From Myxococcales bacterium (GTDB lineage: Bacteria; Myxococcota_A; UBA9160; UBA4427), in assembly GCA_012959805.1 (NCBI GenBank), contig DUCN01000074.1, positions 21,005 through 85,004 of the forward strand: DNA of 64,000 nucleotides, in the 5' to 3' direction. Shown here piece by piece: positions 41,104-49,819 of this stretch (its first letter is position 1; every line of letters starts with the position of its first letter). The notes beneath the pieces are model-generated. The model saw only the letters and a program-made list of their open reading frames with translations, ran no database searches and was not told where the DNA came from. Position numbers and translations under genes: made by a program.

Positions 41104-42264
41104 TCAGTCCTTCGGCAATCCAAGAATACGCTCCGCAATGATGTTCTTCTGGATATTGGGCGTCCCGCCCCCGATCACGACTTCGGGCCAATTTAGCGAG
41201 TATTTTGCCCAGGCCCCGCCATCGACCGTCGGCTCCTCACCACTCATCAGTGATCCCGCAGACCCCAGGATTTCGAGGGCCAACTCCCCTAGTCCGACCT
41301 CTAGATCCGCGCGATGAAGCTTGTTGATGGAGGTTTCCGAGCCCAGCGGCTCCCCACGTAGCTGTTTCGTCAGAAATCGCATGCCGTTTAGCCGCATCGC
41401 TTCGATCTTCGTATCGGCCTGTGCGATTCGACGGCGAATCCCAGGATCGTCACTCATCTTCCGACCGCCGCGTTTAGTTCGTTGCGCCAGATCCTTTACT
41501 TCCTCGATCTTCCGAATCAGCCCATGAACCTCAGCAATACTCGATCTCTCAGAAGCCAGAGCCGAGATCGTCACCTGCCAACCCTGCCCTTCTTCGCCGA
41601 GCCGATTCTCGACGGGCACCCGAACATTGTCGAAAAAAACCTCGGCGAAGATCGCTCCGCCGCTCATGTTCTTGATCGGCCGAACCTCGATCCCAGGCGT
41701 ATCCATGCGAACCAGTAAGCATGTTATGCCGTCATGCTTAACGTCGACCTTCGACTGCGTCCTCACCAGAAGGATGATCATCTCCGACCACATCGCGATC
41801 GAGGTCCAGATCTTTTGACCATTCACGACGTATTCGTCGCCTTCTCGTTCGCATCGACACTTCAAGCTCGCAAGGTCTGACCCTGAATCGGGCTCGGAAT
41901 AACCGGTACACCAATGATATTTTCCGTCGAGGATGTCGGGAATATATTTCTGTTTCTGTTCTTCGGTTCCGTATTGAATGATCGACGGCCCGACCCAGGC
42001 AAGCCCCATGAAACACGAACCGAGTGCCGGGGCTTTGCGGCGCGCCATCTCATCTTTCAGGATGACCTGCTGCATGATCGATCCTCCGCCACCACCGACT
42101 TCTTCGGGCCACGAGAAGCCAACCCATCGTTTCTCGCGAATTCTCCGGGTCCACGACGCCATCAGCTCCGGTGTTCGCAGAGCACCTTCCGGTAGATTCT
42201 CATCCAGAAACGCACGAACCTCGTCGCGAAACACTTCTTCTTTCTCTGAAAGCTGGAAATCCAT
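41104..42264 (-). CDS. Acyl-CoA dehydrogenase, larger subunit-type
   Basis: A 386-residue acyl-CoA dehydrogenase opening MDFQLSEKEEVFRDEVRAFL. The flavin block CTGYSEPDSGSDLASL (with Asp in place of the usual Gly/Asn) and GQKIWTSIAMWSEMIILLVRT are present, and the ending is GGGTPNIQKNIIAERILGLPKD. Together with the gene 2 bases upstream it repeats the large/small dehydrogenase pair layout of 21942-24268. It probably forms a heteromer oxidising a bulky acyl-CoA (inference from mycobacterial sterol FadE pairs). Confidence 0.92.
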   Translation of the reverse strand: MDFQLSEKEEVFRDEVRAFLDENLPEGALRTPELMASWTRRIREKRWVGFSWPEEVGGGGGSIMQQVILKDEMARRKAPALGSCFMGLAWVGPSIIQYGTEEQKQKYIPDILDGKYHWCTGYSEPDSGSDLASLKCRCEREGDEYVVNGQKIWTSIAMWSEMIILLVRTQSKVDVKHDGITCLLVRMDTPGIEVRPIKNMSGGAIFAEVFFDNVRVPVENRLGEEGQGWQVTISALASERSSIAEVHGLIRKIEEVKDLAQRTKRGGRKMSDDPGIRRRIAQADTKIEAMRLNGMRFLTKQLRGEPLGSETSINKLHRADLEVGLGELALEILGSAGSLMSGEEPTVDGGAWAKYSLNWPEVVIGGGTPNIQKNIIAERILGLPKD

Positions 42265-42266
42265 TA

Positions 42267-43394
42267 CTAGAGACCTCCCAAACTGGCAATTCGCTCATAG
42301 TGGTAATCCGCGTCTCCGAACGTCGGACGCACCCATTTCGATCGTTTCAGATAGAGCTGGATGTCGTATTCCCACGTATATCCGACGCCGCCATGGAGCT
42401 GGACGCCCATGATCCCGGCCGCCGGAAACGCGTCGCTGCAATACGCCTTGGCCCGCGATACAGCGATCCTTGCGTCCGGGGCATCCTGATCCAATGCCCA
42501 GACCGCGTAGTAGACAAGCGACCTAAACGATTCGACATCGACATAGATCTCGGCCAGAGGATGCTTCACACCCTGAAACTTCCCGATCGGCTCGTCGAAC
42601 TGAATCCGTTCCTTCGCAAATTTCGTCGTCATCTCAAGCGCCGCTTCGGCCGCACCGACCGCCTCGGCGGTCACCAGCGCCGCACCGAGATCGAGCAACC
42701 ATTCCGCAGCAGGCCAACCTCCGTTCGTCTCACCCAGAACGCAGTCGATGCTCACACGAACATCTCGAAGCGATAGACGCCCCCCACGCTTCGTTAGGTC
42801 CATCCCGTCGAAGCGCTCGACCGAAACACCTTTATCCGACCCGTCCACCACAACTAACGAGATCGCTTCGGGATCCGCCCCCGTCCGCACAGCGACCACG
42901 AATGAATTCGCCGAACCCACATCGGTCACAAATAGTTTTTCGCCCGACAGCACCCATTCGTCACCATCGGGCTTAGCGAATGTCTCTATCCCCTCCGGTG
43001 CGAGCGAATCGCTTCGTTCGAGAAAGGCGAAGGTTCCGACCCTTGAACCATCGGCCAAAGCAGGCAGCCAGCGTGCGTGTTGATTCGAAGTACCAAATCG
43101 CTCGATGGCCTTCGCCGCAAGGACCGTCGAAATCAGAGGCGAAGGAAAGAGCGAACGCCCCGTCTCTTCGAGAACGACGAGCAAGGTTTCGAGATCGAGG
43201 CCGACGCCACCATGTTCTTCCGGAACACAGAGTCCGACCCAACCCAGTTCGGCCATCCGAGCCCAAAGCGCCGAATCGAATCCCGACTCGGAGCAAACAT
43301 CCTCTCGAACTCGAGTGAGCGGCGCATTCTGATCGAGGAATTTACGAACTTCTGCACGAAGCAGATCCTGCTCCTCGGAAAAGCCAAAATTCAT
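42267..43394 (-). CDS. Acyl-CoA dehydrogenase, smaller subunit-type
   Basis: A 375-residue acyl-CoA dehydrogenase opening MNFGFSEEQDLLRAEVRKFL. The C-terminal domain has ERIQFDEPIGKFQGVKHPLAEI and the IMGVQLHGGVGYTWEYD block. As in the other short partner (21942-23021), the central EPxxGSD flavin segment is replaced by a diverged stretch. ATG 43394 is chosen because CAGGAG lies 6-7 bases upstream; a longer frame to 43457 has no family character. It is the first gene of a tight three-gene operon with the partner dehydrogenase and bolA. Confidence 0.92.
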   Translation of the reverse strand: MNFGFSEEQDLLRAEVRKFLDQNAPLTRVREDVCSESGFDSALWARMAELGWVGLCVPEEHGGVGLDLETLLVVLEETGRSLFPSPLISTVLAAKAIERFGTSNQHARWLPALADGSRVGTFAFLERSDSLAPEGIETFAKPDGDEWVLSGEKLFVTDVGSANSFVVAVRTGADPEAISLVVVDGSDKGVSVERFDGMDLTKRGGRLSLRDVRVSIDCVLGETNGGWPAAEWLLDLGAALVTAEAVGAAEAALEMTTKFAKERIQFDEPIGKFQGVKHPLAEIYVDVESFRSLVYYAVWALDQDAPDARIAVSRAKAYCSDAFPAAGIMGVQLHGGVGYTWEYDIQLYLKRSKWVRPTFGDADYHYERIASLGGL

Positions 43395-43651
43395 GGTGAT
43401 CTCCTGATGGGCGAGCGAAAAACCCTCAAACTGAGGGAGAGCGGACGCGGCTTTCAATCATAACGAGGACCAGGCGCGACAGGCACGCGGAAGCCAGCAG
43501 CCGAAGTGAATATTTCCATCCGTATCGCTTTAGCTACACCCTAGATCAAGCCTCTCGGCGGCCGGAGGAAGTCAAAATGAGCCAAGCCACATTCCTAAAA
43601 CTGCCTGATCCACCGGGAGACGACTCCAGAGACTATCCCCGGAGGGCCACC

Positions 43652-44143
43652 ATGCGACCGTCCTCGCAAAACCCTCAGCACTCAATCAGCTGCGCAGCGA
43701 AAACCGACTTTCACAGAGGTCGACGAGCTGGCGCAGCTACTCTACTGATCACCCTCTTGATTCTTTGTGGGCCACCCGCCTTCGCCGGCGTCGAGACCCA
43801 CGCCGACCAGGGTCGCCGAACGCAGACCGGCCCCAAGGAAGTCCAGATCGCCGTGAACGGATTCCCGATCGGAGACCGATCCCCATCGCCAACCCCGAGT
43901 GGATACACCTTCTCGGAACGGGGCCGACTCCTTCATGCACGGCCAACGCAAAGCGTGTTAGTTGGTCTTATCGGATGCCCGGGATGTGATTGGGGCCTTG
44001 ATTACATCGATGGTCTCTACCTGGGAATTGGTGGTCGACGCATCATCGAGCGCAATCATCCACATCGAGCACGCACCCCACACATAAGAAACGCCGATCA
44101 CAGACTGCACCACAACTACAAAGGAACCAACGATCACGACTGA
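43652..44143 (+). CDS. Small secreted protein of unknown function
   Basis: A 163-residue protein with a clear signal peptide: basic n-region (RGRRAG), hydrophobic core ATLLITLLILCG and an AFA-like cleavage site, so probably periplasmic or outer-membrane associated. The mature part is rich in Gly, His and Arg, with two cysteines in a CPGCD motif and a His-rich tail. I do not recognise the family. ATG 43652 has GGAGGG 5 bases upstream; an upstream in-frame ATG at 43577 would give 188 residues and push the signal far from the N-terminus. It precedes the truncated regulator, in the more AT-rich stretch. Confidence 0.5.
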   Translation: MRPSSQNPQHSISCAAKTDFHRGRRAGAATLLITLLILCGPPAFAGVETHADQGRRTQTGPKEVQIAVNGFPIGDRSPSPTPSGYTFSERGRLLHARPTQSVLVGLIGCPGCDWGLDYIDGLYLGIGGRRIIERNHPHRARTPHIRNADHRLHHNYKGTNDHD

Positions 44144-44236
44144 GGTGACGCTCAGAACTCTCCGACCATACTCTAAAACCCGAGGGTGACTATCTAACGC
44201 TGCGCATGAATCCATATAGAACAAGGAGGCAGAGTA

Positions 44237-46024
44237 ATGCGACGTATTCAGTTCGGCGATTTCGAGGTGGACCTTGATCTATTTACACTGAAATATCGCG
44301 GATCGACAGTGGCGATCGGAAAGCGAACACTCGACCTTCTGATCTGCCTAATCCAGAACCGCGATCGCGTCGTAGACATAGAGCAACTCAGACAAGAAGT
44401 GTGGATGTCCGCCGCTCTGAGCGCCGCCGCTATCCCAACGTGCGTGCGAGAACTTCGACGTGCTCTAGGCGACGACGCTGCCAATCCATCGTTCGTCGAT
44501 TGCATAAGGGGGCGCGGATACAGATTTATAGCAGAGGTACAGTACGCACCGATAGATAGACGAGACAACGATGCCTTGATTGAGGAGCTTCCATTTGCGG
44601 GTCGGCGCTCTGAGCTGACGATCCTTCGTCGGATTCTTCAAAAGTCAATTTCTCGAGCAAGCGGTAGTCTGGCCATCATTCGCGGAGAGGCCGGGATGGG
44701 GAAAACTCGACTTCTGTCGGAGTTCCTCAAGACTGTTCCTTCGCGGGTAAAGAGATTCACCGTCCGATGCTCAAACATCGAAGGCACCCCCTCTTTTTGG
44801 CCATGGACGCAGATTCTTCGCGACGCTCTCTCATCAGCAGAGGCGAAAAATCGCCCTTTGATCGAAACCTCACAACGGCTGGCCATCGCATTTCCGGAGA
44901 TACTCGGATCAATTGACTCCAAGATCGCGCGAGCATCCAAGCTCGATCGGTTCTCTGTTTTCTCCCAATGGGCGGAGGCTATTCGGAACATCTCGAACGG
45001 AAATCCGCTCCTCTTAGTATTTGAGGATATCCACCGAACAGATTTCGACAGCTTGGCGCTGTTGTCATGGATTTCTCAAGAATTCACATTCGATCCCGTC
45101 GTTCTACTAGCGACCCATCGACCTTCACCCAGCCTAGATGCTACGGCTCAAGCGCTGTCCGACATAGCCGATGTGCGCGACAGCATTCGCATCGATCTTG
45201 CTCCGCTGACGCCAGATGACATCTCAGTAATGATTAACCCCCTAGATGTCGACAGAAGTATATTCGGCAAGGAACTAGGCCGACGAACGGCTGGCAACCC
45301 TTTCTACATAACGCATCTAGTTCGGTACCTTGATTCTCGTTCAAACATCGGTCCTGCTAAAACTCTAAGCCTTGAGCCTCCCGCAAACGGACGAGAAATC
45401 CTTTCTCGACAGCTCTCGGATCTGGCACCGGATACTCGGAAGATCCTCGCGGTGGCCTCCGTTGAAGGCGTTGCCTTTTCGATTGCTGCTACGTCGGAGT
45501 TGCTAGGAATCGGAACAGTTAGTCTGATTTCGCGACTGGAGCCAGCCCGAAGGGCCTGGCTGATTCGCGAGAACGGCTCTGGCTTCGTCTTCTGTCACCC
45601 AATGCTTCGCGAAGCGCTCTATCAGACTATCGAATCGTCGAAGCGTCGCGAAATACACGATCGGCTGGCGCGCATGTTAATCTCGCGCACAGACTCACAT
45701 ACAAACTCTGCTCGAATTTCGGACCATCTCGAGAACGCAAAACCAATTCCTCGTTCCGCCGAAGTCAAAAGGTTTGCTCTGCTCGCGGGCCGTCTGTCTG
45801 CGTCAAGATTCGCATTTTCAGATGCCCAGGTCTTCTTTCGACGGGCACTGGATGCAGCCCAGGAGAGTATCGATACTCAACTACCAGCCGTGTGTCAGAT
45901 AATGCTTGAATACGCCAATGCCCAACTTCATTCAGGTGATCGAGACGGCGCAAGAGCAACTTTCCTAGAAACTGCCAGGCTGTCTCTGACAAGCCCAAAG
46001 AGTCGATACCAGCCGTTAGGTTAG
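44237..46024 (+). CDS. Winged-helix DNA-binding/AAA ATPase regulator, C-terminally truncated
   Basis: A 595-residue protein. An OmpR/CadC-type winged-helix domain (residues 1-100; IRGRGYRF is the wing) is followed by a STAND/AAA_16-like ATPase with Walker A GEAGMGKT (150-157) and Walker B LLLVFED (258-264). Helical repeats begin after about 500. Related regulators are about 900-1000 residues with long TPR tails; here the repeats stop at DGARATFLETARLSL and a TAG at 46022-46024 ends the frame. The following bases encode the tail of a different protein, a histidine kinase. An AAGGAGG site precedes the ATG. Base use is visibly more AT-rich than in the neighbours, suggesting transfer. Whether it still works is uncertain. 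Confidence 0.75.
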   Translation: MRRIQFGDFEVDLDLFTLKYRGSTVAIGKRTLDLLICLIQNRDRVVDIEQLRQEVWMSAALSAAAIPTCVRELRRALGDDAANPSFVDCIRGRGYRFIAEVQYAPIDRRDNDALIEELPFAGRRSELTILRRILQKSISRASGSLAIIRGEAGMGKTRLLSEFLKTVPSRVKRFTVRCSNIEGTPSFWPWTQILRDALSSAEAKNRPLIETSQRLAIAFPEILGSIDSKIARASKLDRFSVFSQWAEAIRNISNGNPLLLVFEDIHRTDFDSLALLSWISQEFTFDPVVLLATHRPSPSLDATAQALSDIADVRDSIRIDLAPLTPDDISVMINPLDVDRSIFGKELGRRTAGNPFYITHLVRYLDSRSNIGPAKTLSLEPPANGREILSRQLSDLAPDTRKILAVASVEGVAFSIAATSELLGIGTVSLISRLEPARRAWLIRENGSGFVFCHPMLREALYQTIESSKRREIHDRLARMLISRTDSHTNSARISDHLENAKPIPRSAEVKRFALLAGRLSASRFAFSDAQVFFRRALDAAQESIDTQLPAVCQIMLEYANAQLHSGDRDGARATFLETARLSLTSPKSRYQPLG

Positions 46025-46025
46025 G

Positions 46026-46220
46026 AATGAGCTGCTAGAGCGAGTATTTGAACCGTTCTTCACATCAAAGGATGCTGGAAAGGGTACGGGGCTAGGACTC
46101 CCGGTATATAGACGGTCGATGGAAGACTACGGCGGAAACATTTGGATCGAATCAAGGGACGAAGGCGGCACCCAAGTCTTTATCGAAATTCCAAGTGCGA
46201 TCGAGGATGCTCAATTCTCG
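46026..46220 (+). pseudogene. Histidine kinase ATP-binding domain, C-terminal remnant
   Basis: About 65 codons in a frame different from the regulator just upstream encode the last part of a HATPase domain: ELLERVFEPFFTSKDAGKG (F-box), GTGLGLPV (G2 box), then a MEDYGGNIWIESRDEGGTQVFIEIP ending region. No start codon, dimerisation domain, phosphoacceptor His or N-box is present. The junction with the truncated regulator is marked by a doubled TTAGG (46016-46025). Beyond 46220 the frame runs antisense into frdD without kinase character. A deletion or recombination that joined two genes, or two ends of one long gene, explains it best. Confidence 0.7.
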
Positions 46221-46242
46221 GCCGGTTCGGTTTGGCTCAACC

Positions 46243-46620
46243 TCAAAGCCCCACAACCGCCAGAATCGCCAACACACTGCCCACGGCCGCAACCCCATAT
46301 AACAAGCTCCCCACTGCCCCATCGCGCTCTGCCCCGCCGAAATCAATCAGCAAGGACCGGACGTGATGCGCGCCCTTCCATAGCGGGAGGACGAGCAATG
46401 CAGCGAGAAGGAGTTGTCCAACCGGGATAACGCCGAACAACCATGAAGTCGCCAGACCGTGCGCGCGGTCCCACGAAAGTGCTGATGCGTCGACCATTCC
46501 CATTGGTATGAGCAGGCCCACAACCAGAACCCAGCCTGTGAGAAGCATGGTTCCGATCAAGATTCCTTGACCAAACAAGAGCCAGATAATCGGTTCAATC
46601 TTGAGGAGTAGTGCGCGCAT
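46243..46620 (-). CDS. frdD: Fumarate reductase membrane subunit D
   Basis: A 125-residue membrane anchor with three hydrophobic segments (about 11-38, 58-82 and 100-124). The opening LEPIIWLLFGQGILIGTML and the WDRAHGLATSW region match FrdD of four-subunit quinol:fumarate reductases (type D, heme-free). Its ATG overlaps the frdC stop as TAATG. It is the last gene of frdABCD, and its end abuts the histidine kinase remnant. Confidence 0.88.
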   Translation of the reverse strand: MRALLLKIEPIIWLLFGQGILIGTMLLTGWVLVVGLLIPMGMVDASALSWDRAHGLATSWLFGVIPVGQLLLAALLVLPLWKGAHHVRSLLIDFGGAERDGAVGSLLYGVAAVGSVLAILAVVGL

Positions 46621-47060
46621 TAGAGGATTACTCCTGCCAGAACAGCGGTCATGAAGGCTGTGATGCCGAACCAGACGACATAAAGCATGCCGTGAATGAT
46701 TGGGCCTGGCGGCGGCTTCATGGGGCCCATTGCGGGGGGCTGCGCCTTCGGAAAGAGTCGGAAGAAGCGAACGGCGACGAAGATCACGGAGACAAGAGTG
46801 AGTAGATGGAAGGCGATGTAGATCGGGTTCTTCAGACTCTCCATCGCGGCATCCCAGGCTTCGGGGCCGGCGCCGAGGGCATTAATGAGGCGGATGCCGA
46901 GGAAGGCGATCAGGAAGTAGATGATTCCGGTTGCGTCGAAGAGGATATACGTACGAATCCGTTTAGCGCTCCACCAAGTAGAGGGCATTTGCGGCGGCGC
47001 GGCGCGAGTTCGGCCGGGCGTGGGTGGAGCCATGGCTTCGGGATGGGCTGGGCCGGCCAT
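46620..47060 (-). CDS. frdC: Fumarate reductase membrane subunit C
   Basis: A 146-residue membrane protein with three hydrophobic segments (about 40-55, 76-95 and 120-143). It has the FrdC pattern in the WSAKRIRTYILFDATGIIYF and NPIYIAFHLLTLVSVIFVAVRF stretches; the His in AFHLLTL is the usual quinone-site region. The N-terminal 25 residues are Pro/Ala-rich. The ATG overlaps the frdB stop as TAATG, and its own stop overlaps frdD in the same way, so all four genes are translationally coupled. Confidence 0.88.
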   Translation of the reverse strand: MAGPAHPEAMAPPTPGRTRAAPPQMPSTWWSAKRIRTYILFDATGIIYFLIAFLGIRLINALGAGPEAWDAAMESLKNPIYIAFHLLTLVSVIFVAVRFFRLFPKAQPPAMGPMKPPPGPIIHGMLYVVWFGITAFMTAVLAGVIL

Positions 47061-47821
47061 TATTTCGTTCCTCCTCGGGGAAGGACGAGGCCCTTCGCCC
47101 AGTCGATGACGGTGCCGAACTTGGCTTGGTTGATGGCGGCGGCCGGGTCGACGTTCTTCGGGCAGACTTCGGAACATTCGTTGGCATAAGAACAGCTGAA
47201 GACGGTTCCTTCGCCGCGGAAGATATCGTGTCGCTCTTCGGCGCCCTCGTCTCGACTATCGAGGTTGTATCGATGGCCGAGGGCGATCGCTGCCGGGCCG
47301 AGGAAGTCGGGTTCGTTGGCGACCACGGGGCAGGCCGAATAACAAAGCATGCAGTTGATGCACATGCTGAACTGTTTGAAGTTGCCGAGTTCTTCGGTGG
47401 ACTGGCCGAACGTGTCCTTCTCTGGATGTAGGCTGGCCTTGTCCTCGGCTTGTTCTTTGGCGCGAATGATCCAGGGTTTGACGGATTCGAACTTGTGCAT
47501 GAAGCCGTCGAGTTCGACGACGAGATCTCGAACGATGGGGAAGTTAGCGAGAGGCTCGATGTCGACGCGATCGTCGTAATCGCTGAGCGCCGTCTTACAA
47601 GTGAGCTTGGGTTCGCCGTTCACCATCATCCCACACGAACCACAGACGGCCATTCGACAGGACCATCGATGGGAGACGGTCGCGTCGATCTCATCCTTGA
47701 TGAAGTTGACCGCGTCGAGGACTTTCCAGCTGTCCTCGCACGGAACGGTGTATTCCTGTTTACGCGGCTTCTCGTCCCGATCGGGGTCGAAGCGCGTGAT
47801 GATGATTGTTTTCTCGACCAT
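47060..47821 (-). CDS. frdB: Fumarate reductase/succinate dehydrogenase iron-sulfur subunit
   Basis: A 253-residue electron-transfer subunit with three cluster motifs. [2Fe-2S] is at CRMAVCGSCGMMVNGEPKLTC-type spacing; [4Fe-4S] uses CINCMLCYSACP; [3Fe-4S] uses CSYANECSEVCP with the following KNVDP. It carries electrons between the FrdA flavin and quinone at the inner membrane. ATG 47821 overlaps the frdA stop (TAATG), which decides the start over the longer frame to 47848. Confidence 0.95.
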   Translation of the reverse strand: MVEKTIIITRFDPDRDEKPRKQEYTVPCEDSWKVLDAVNFIKDEIDATVSHRWSCRMAVCGSCGMMVNGEPKLTCKTALSDYDDRVDIEPLANFPIVRDLVVELDGFMHKFESVKPWIIRAKEQAEDKASLHPEKDTFGQSTEELGNFKQFSMCINCMLCYSACPVVANEPDFLGPAAIALGHRYNLDSRDEGAEERHDIFRGEGTVFSCSYANECSEVCPKNVDPAAAINQAKFGTVIDWAKGLVLPRGGTK

Positions 47822-49536
47822 TAGTACTTCCGCTCCTCTGGCACCCATTTCCCAAGCACGACGTCCTTCTTTCCAAGCCGGGGGCCGGCGGGATCATGGC
47901 GCGCGATGGTGTGATAGAGATATTCCTCATCGTTTCGGGTCGGGAAGTCCTTGCAGGTATGGGCGCCCCGGGACTCTTTCCGATGCAGAGCGGAAACCGC
48001 CAGCACTTCCGCAACTTCGACCATGTTCATGAGTTCGAGGGCGGTAATGAGTTCGGTGTTGAAGACCTTGCTCTCGTCTTCGAGTCGAAGATCCGCCACT
48101 CGTCCTCGGAGTTGGGCAGTCGCGCCGACTCCCGCCTGCATAGAAGCTTGTTCTCGGTAGACACCAAAGCCGGCTTCCATCGCGAGGTTCAATTCGCGTC
48201 GAATTTCCGAGATGCGTTCGCCACCCTTCTTACGGCCACGAAGATTCTCGACTCGACCGGCTTCTTCTTCGGCCTGAGCGCGAAGCGATGCTTCGTTGCC
48301 CTCGGCCGATCCGTTGGCGTAGTCCATGGCATGGTTGGCCGCCGCAGCTCCGAAGACGAGACATTCCGTCAAAGAGTTCGAGCCCAATCGGTTGGCACCA
48401 TTGATCGAGACACAAGCGGTTTCACCAGCCGCATAGAGCCCGGGCATTTCCGTCGCACCATGAATGTCCGTATCGACACCACCCATCATGTAGTGGACAA
48501 CCGGACGGACCGGAATCGGCGTCGTGACGGGATCGACTCCGATATAGACATTCGCCAGTTCGCGCACGAAGGGCAGACGCGAGTTGATCTTGTCTTCACC
48601 GAGATGGGTAAGGTCAAGAAGAACATGGTCACCGTAAGCACCGGAAAGGCCGCGACCCGCTTCGATCTCCTGAACGATGGCTCGGGAGATCATGTCGCGT
48701 GGGCCCAGTTCAGCCTTGTTGCCAACGCCGTAGTCGTATTCGACCAGGAAGCGGTCACCCTCCGAATTTCGCAGGTAGCCGCCTTCTCCGCGGGTCGCTT
48801 CCGTAATCAGAATGCCCGTTCCAGGAAGTCCTGTCGGGTGGTACTGAACGAATTCCATGTCCTTGAGCGGGACGCCTGCGCGATAGGCGAGTGCCATTCC
48901 ATCGCCGGTCTTGATCGTTCCGTTCGTCGTAAAGGGGAAGATCTTGCCGCCACCGCCGGTCGTGAGAATGACCGCGCGACCCAGGATCGTCGAGTATTCG
49001 CCGGTCCGGATATCAAGGGCAGCAACGCCGCGGCAGGCACCGTCTTCGACGAGCAATTTCGAAACGAAATACTCGTCATAGCGAACGATGTTCTTGAAAC
49101 GCATCGAATGCTGGAAGAGGGCATGCAGCATGTGGAAGCCGATTTTGTCGGCCGCATACCAGGTTCGCTTGGTCGTCATCCCGCCAAAGGCGCGCGTCGC
49201 AACCGTGCCGTCTTCGTTTCGGGAGAACGGGCATCCCCAGTTTTCGAGGAGTGCGAGTTCCTTGGGTGCTTGCTCTACGAAGTACTGAATACAGTCCTGG
49301 TCGCCGAGGAAGTCCGAACCCTTGACCGTGTCGTAGCCGTGGAGTTCGAGGTTGTCATCGTCGCGCGCGATAGCCGCGGCGCCGCCTTCTGCGGAGACGG
49401 TGTGGCTGCGCATCGGATAGACTTTTGAGACGAGTGCGATCGAAGCGGTCGGATTCTTTTCCGCGGCCTCGATTGCCGCACGTAAGCCCGCTCCGCCGCC
49501 GCCGACGATGACGATGTCATGCCGGAAAACATCCAT
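47821..49536 (-). CDS. frdA: Fumarate reductase/succinate dehydrogenase flavoprotein subunit
   Basis: A 571-residue catalytic subunit. The FAD Rossmann motif is GGGGAG (residues 12-17). The covalent-FAD His is H46 in the RSHTVSAEGG block. Substrate-site blocks are FVQYHPTGLPG, EATRGEGGYL, the RPVVHYMMGG strand and CVSINGANRLGSNSL. The subunit set (frdABCD, two small anchors) is the fumarate reductase type, but such complexes can run as succinate dehydrogenase. With sucA in the same window a full oxidative TCA cycle is possible, and direction cannot be read from the sequence. Confidence 0.95.
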   Translation of the reverse strand: MDVFRHDIVIVGGGGAGLRAAIEAAEKNPTASIALVSKVYPMRSHTVSAEGGAAAIARDDDNLELHGYDTVKGSDFLGDQDCIQYFVEQAPKELALLENWGCPFSRNEDGTVATRAFGGMTTKRTWYAADKIGFHMLHALFQHSMRFKNIVRYDEYFVSKLLVEDGACRGVAALDIRTGEYSTILGRAVILTTGGGGKIFPFTTNGTIKTGDGMALAYRAGVPLKDMEFVQYHPTGLPGTGILITEATRGEGGYLRNSEGDRFLVEYDYGVGNKAELGPRDMISRAIVQEIEAGRGLSGAYGDHVLLDLTHLGEDKINSRLPFVRELANVYIGVDPVTTPIPVRPVVHYMMGGVDTDIHGATEMPGLYAAGETACVSINGANRLGSNSLTECLVFGAAAANHAMDYANGSAEGNEASLRAQAEEEAGRVENLRGRKKGGERISEIRRELNLAMEAGFGVYREQASMQAGVGATAQLRGRVADLRLEDESKVFNTELITALELMNMVEVAEVLAVSALHRKESRGAHTCKDFPTRNDEEYLYHTIARHDPAGPRLGKKDVVLGKWVPEERKY

Positions 49537-49819
49537 CGACTTCCCTTTCCTATCTTTGGTTTCTAACGCTTTTGGTCATCCGAGGGGTGTGGACCGGCTC
49601 GCAAGCCCGGAGTCAAAACCCGTGGCAGAACGAGGAGCCAGTCTATTTGTGACCCTTGAGCGGCCCCTTATCCCCAACGCCCCAGGGTTTTAACCGATGT
49701 GTTCGGCAATTGAAAGATGATCGGGGGATCCATCTCAGTTCTCGAAAATGCTCGATGTAAAAGCGGGGGCGGCCCCGAGGGAACGGGGCAAGTCCAAGGC
49801 CTGTCGCGGCATTCGAAGC

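Noticed and set aside
47806..49428. 540-codon open frame on the strand opposite frdA
   Set aside because: It is fully antisense to a strongly conserved frdA and its translation has no family character; GC-rich codon use keeps the opposite strand free of stops.
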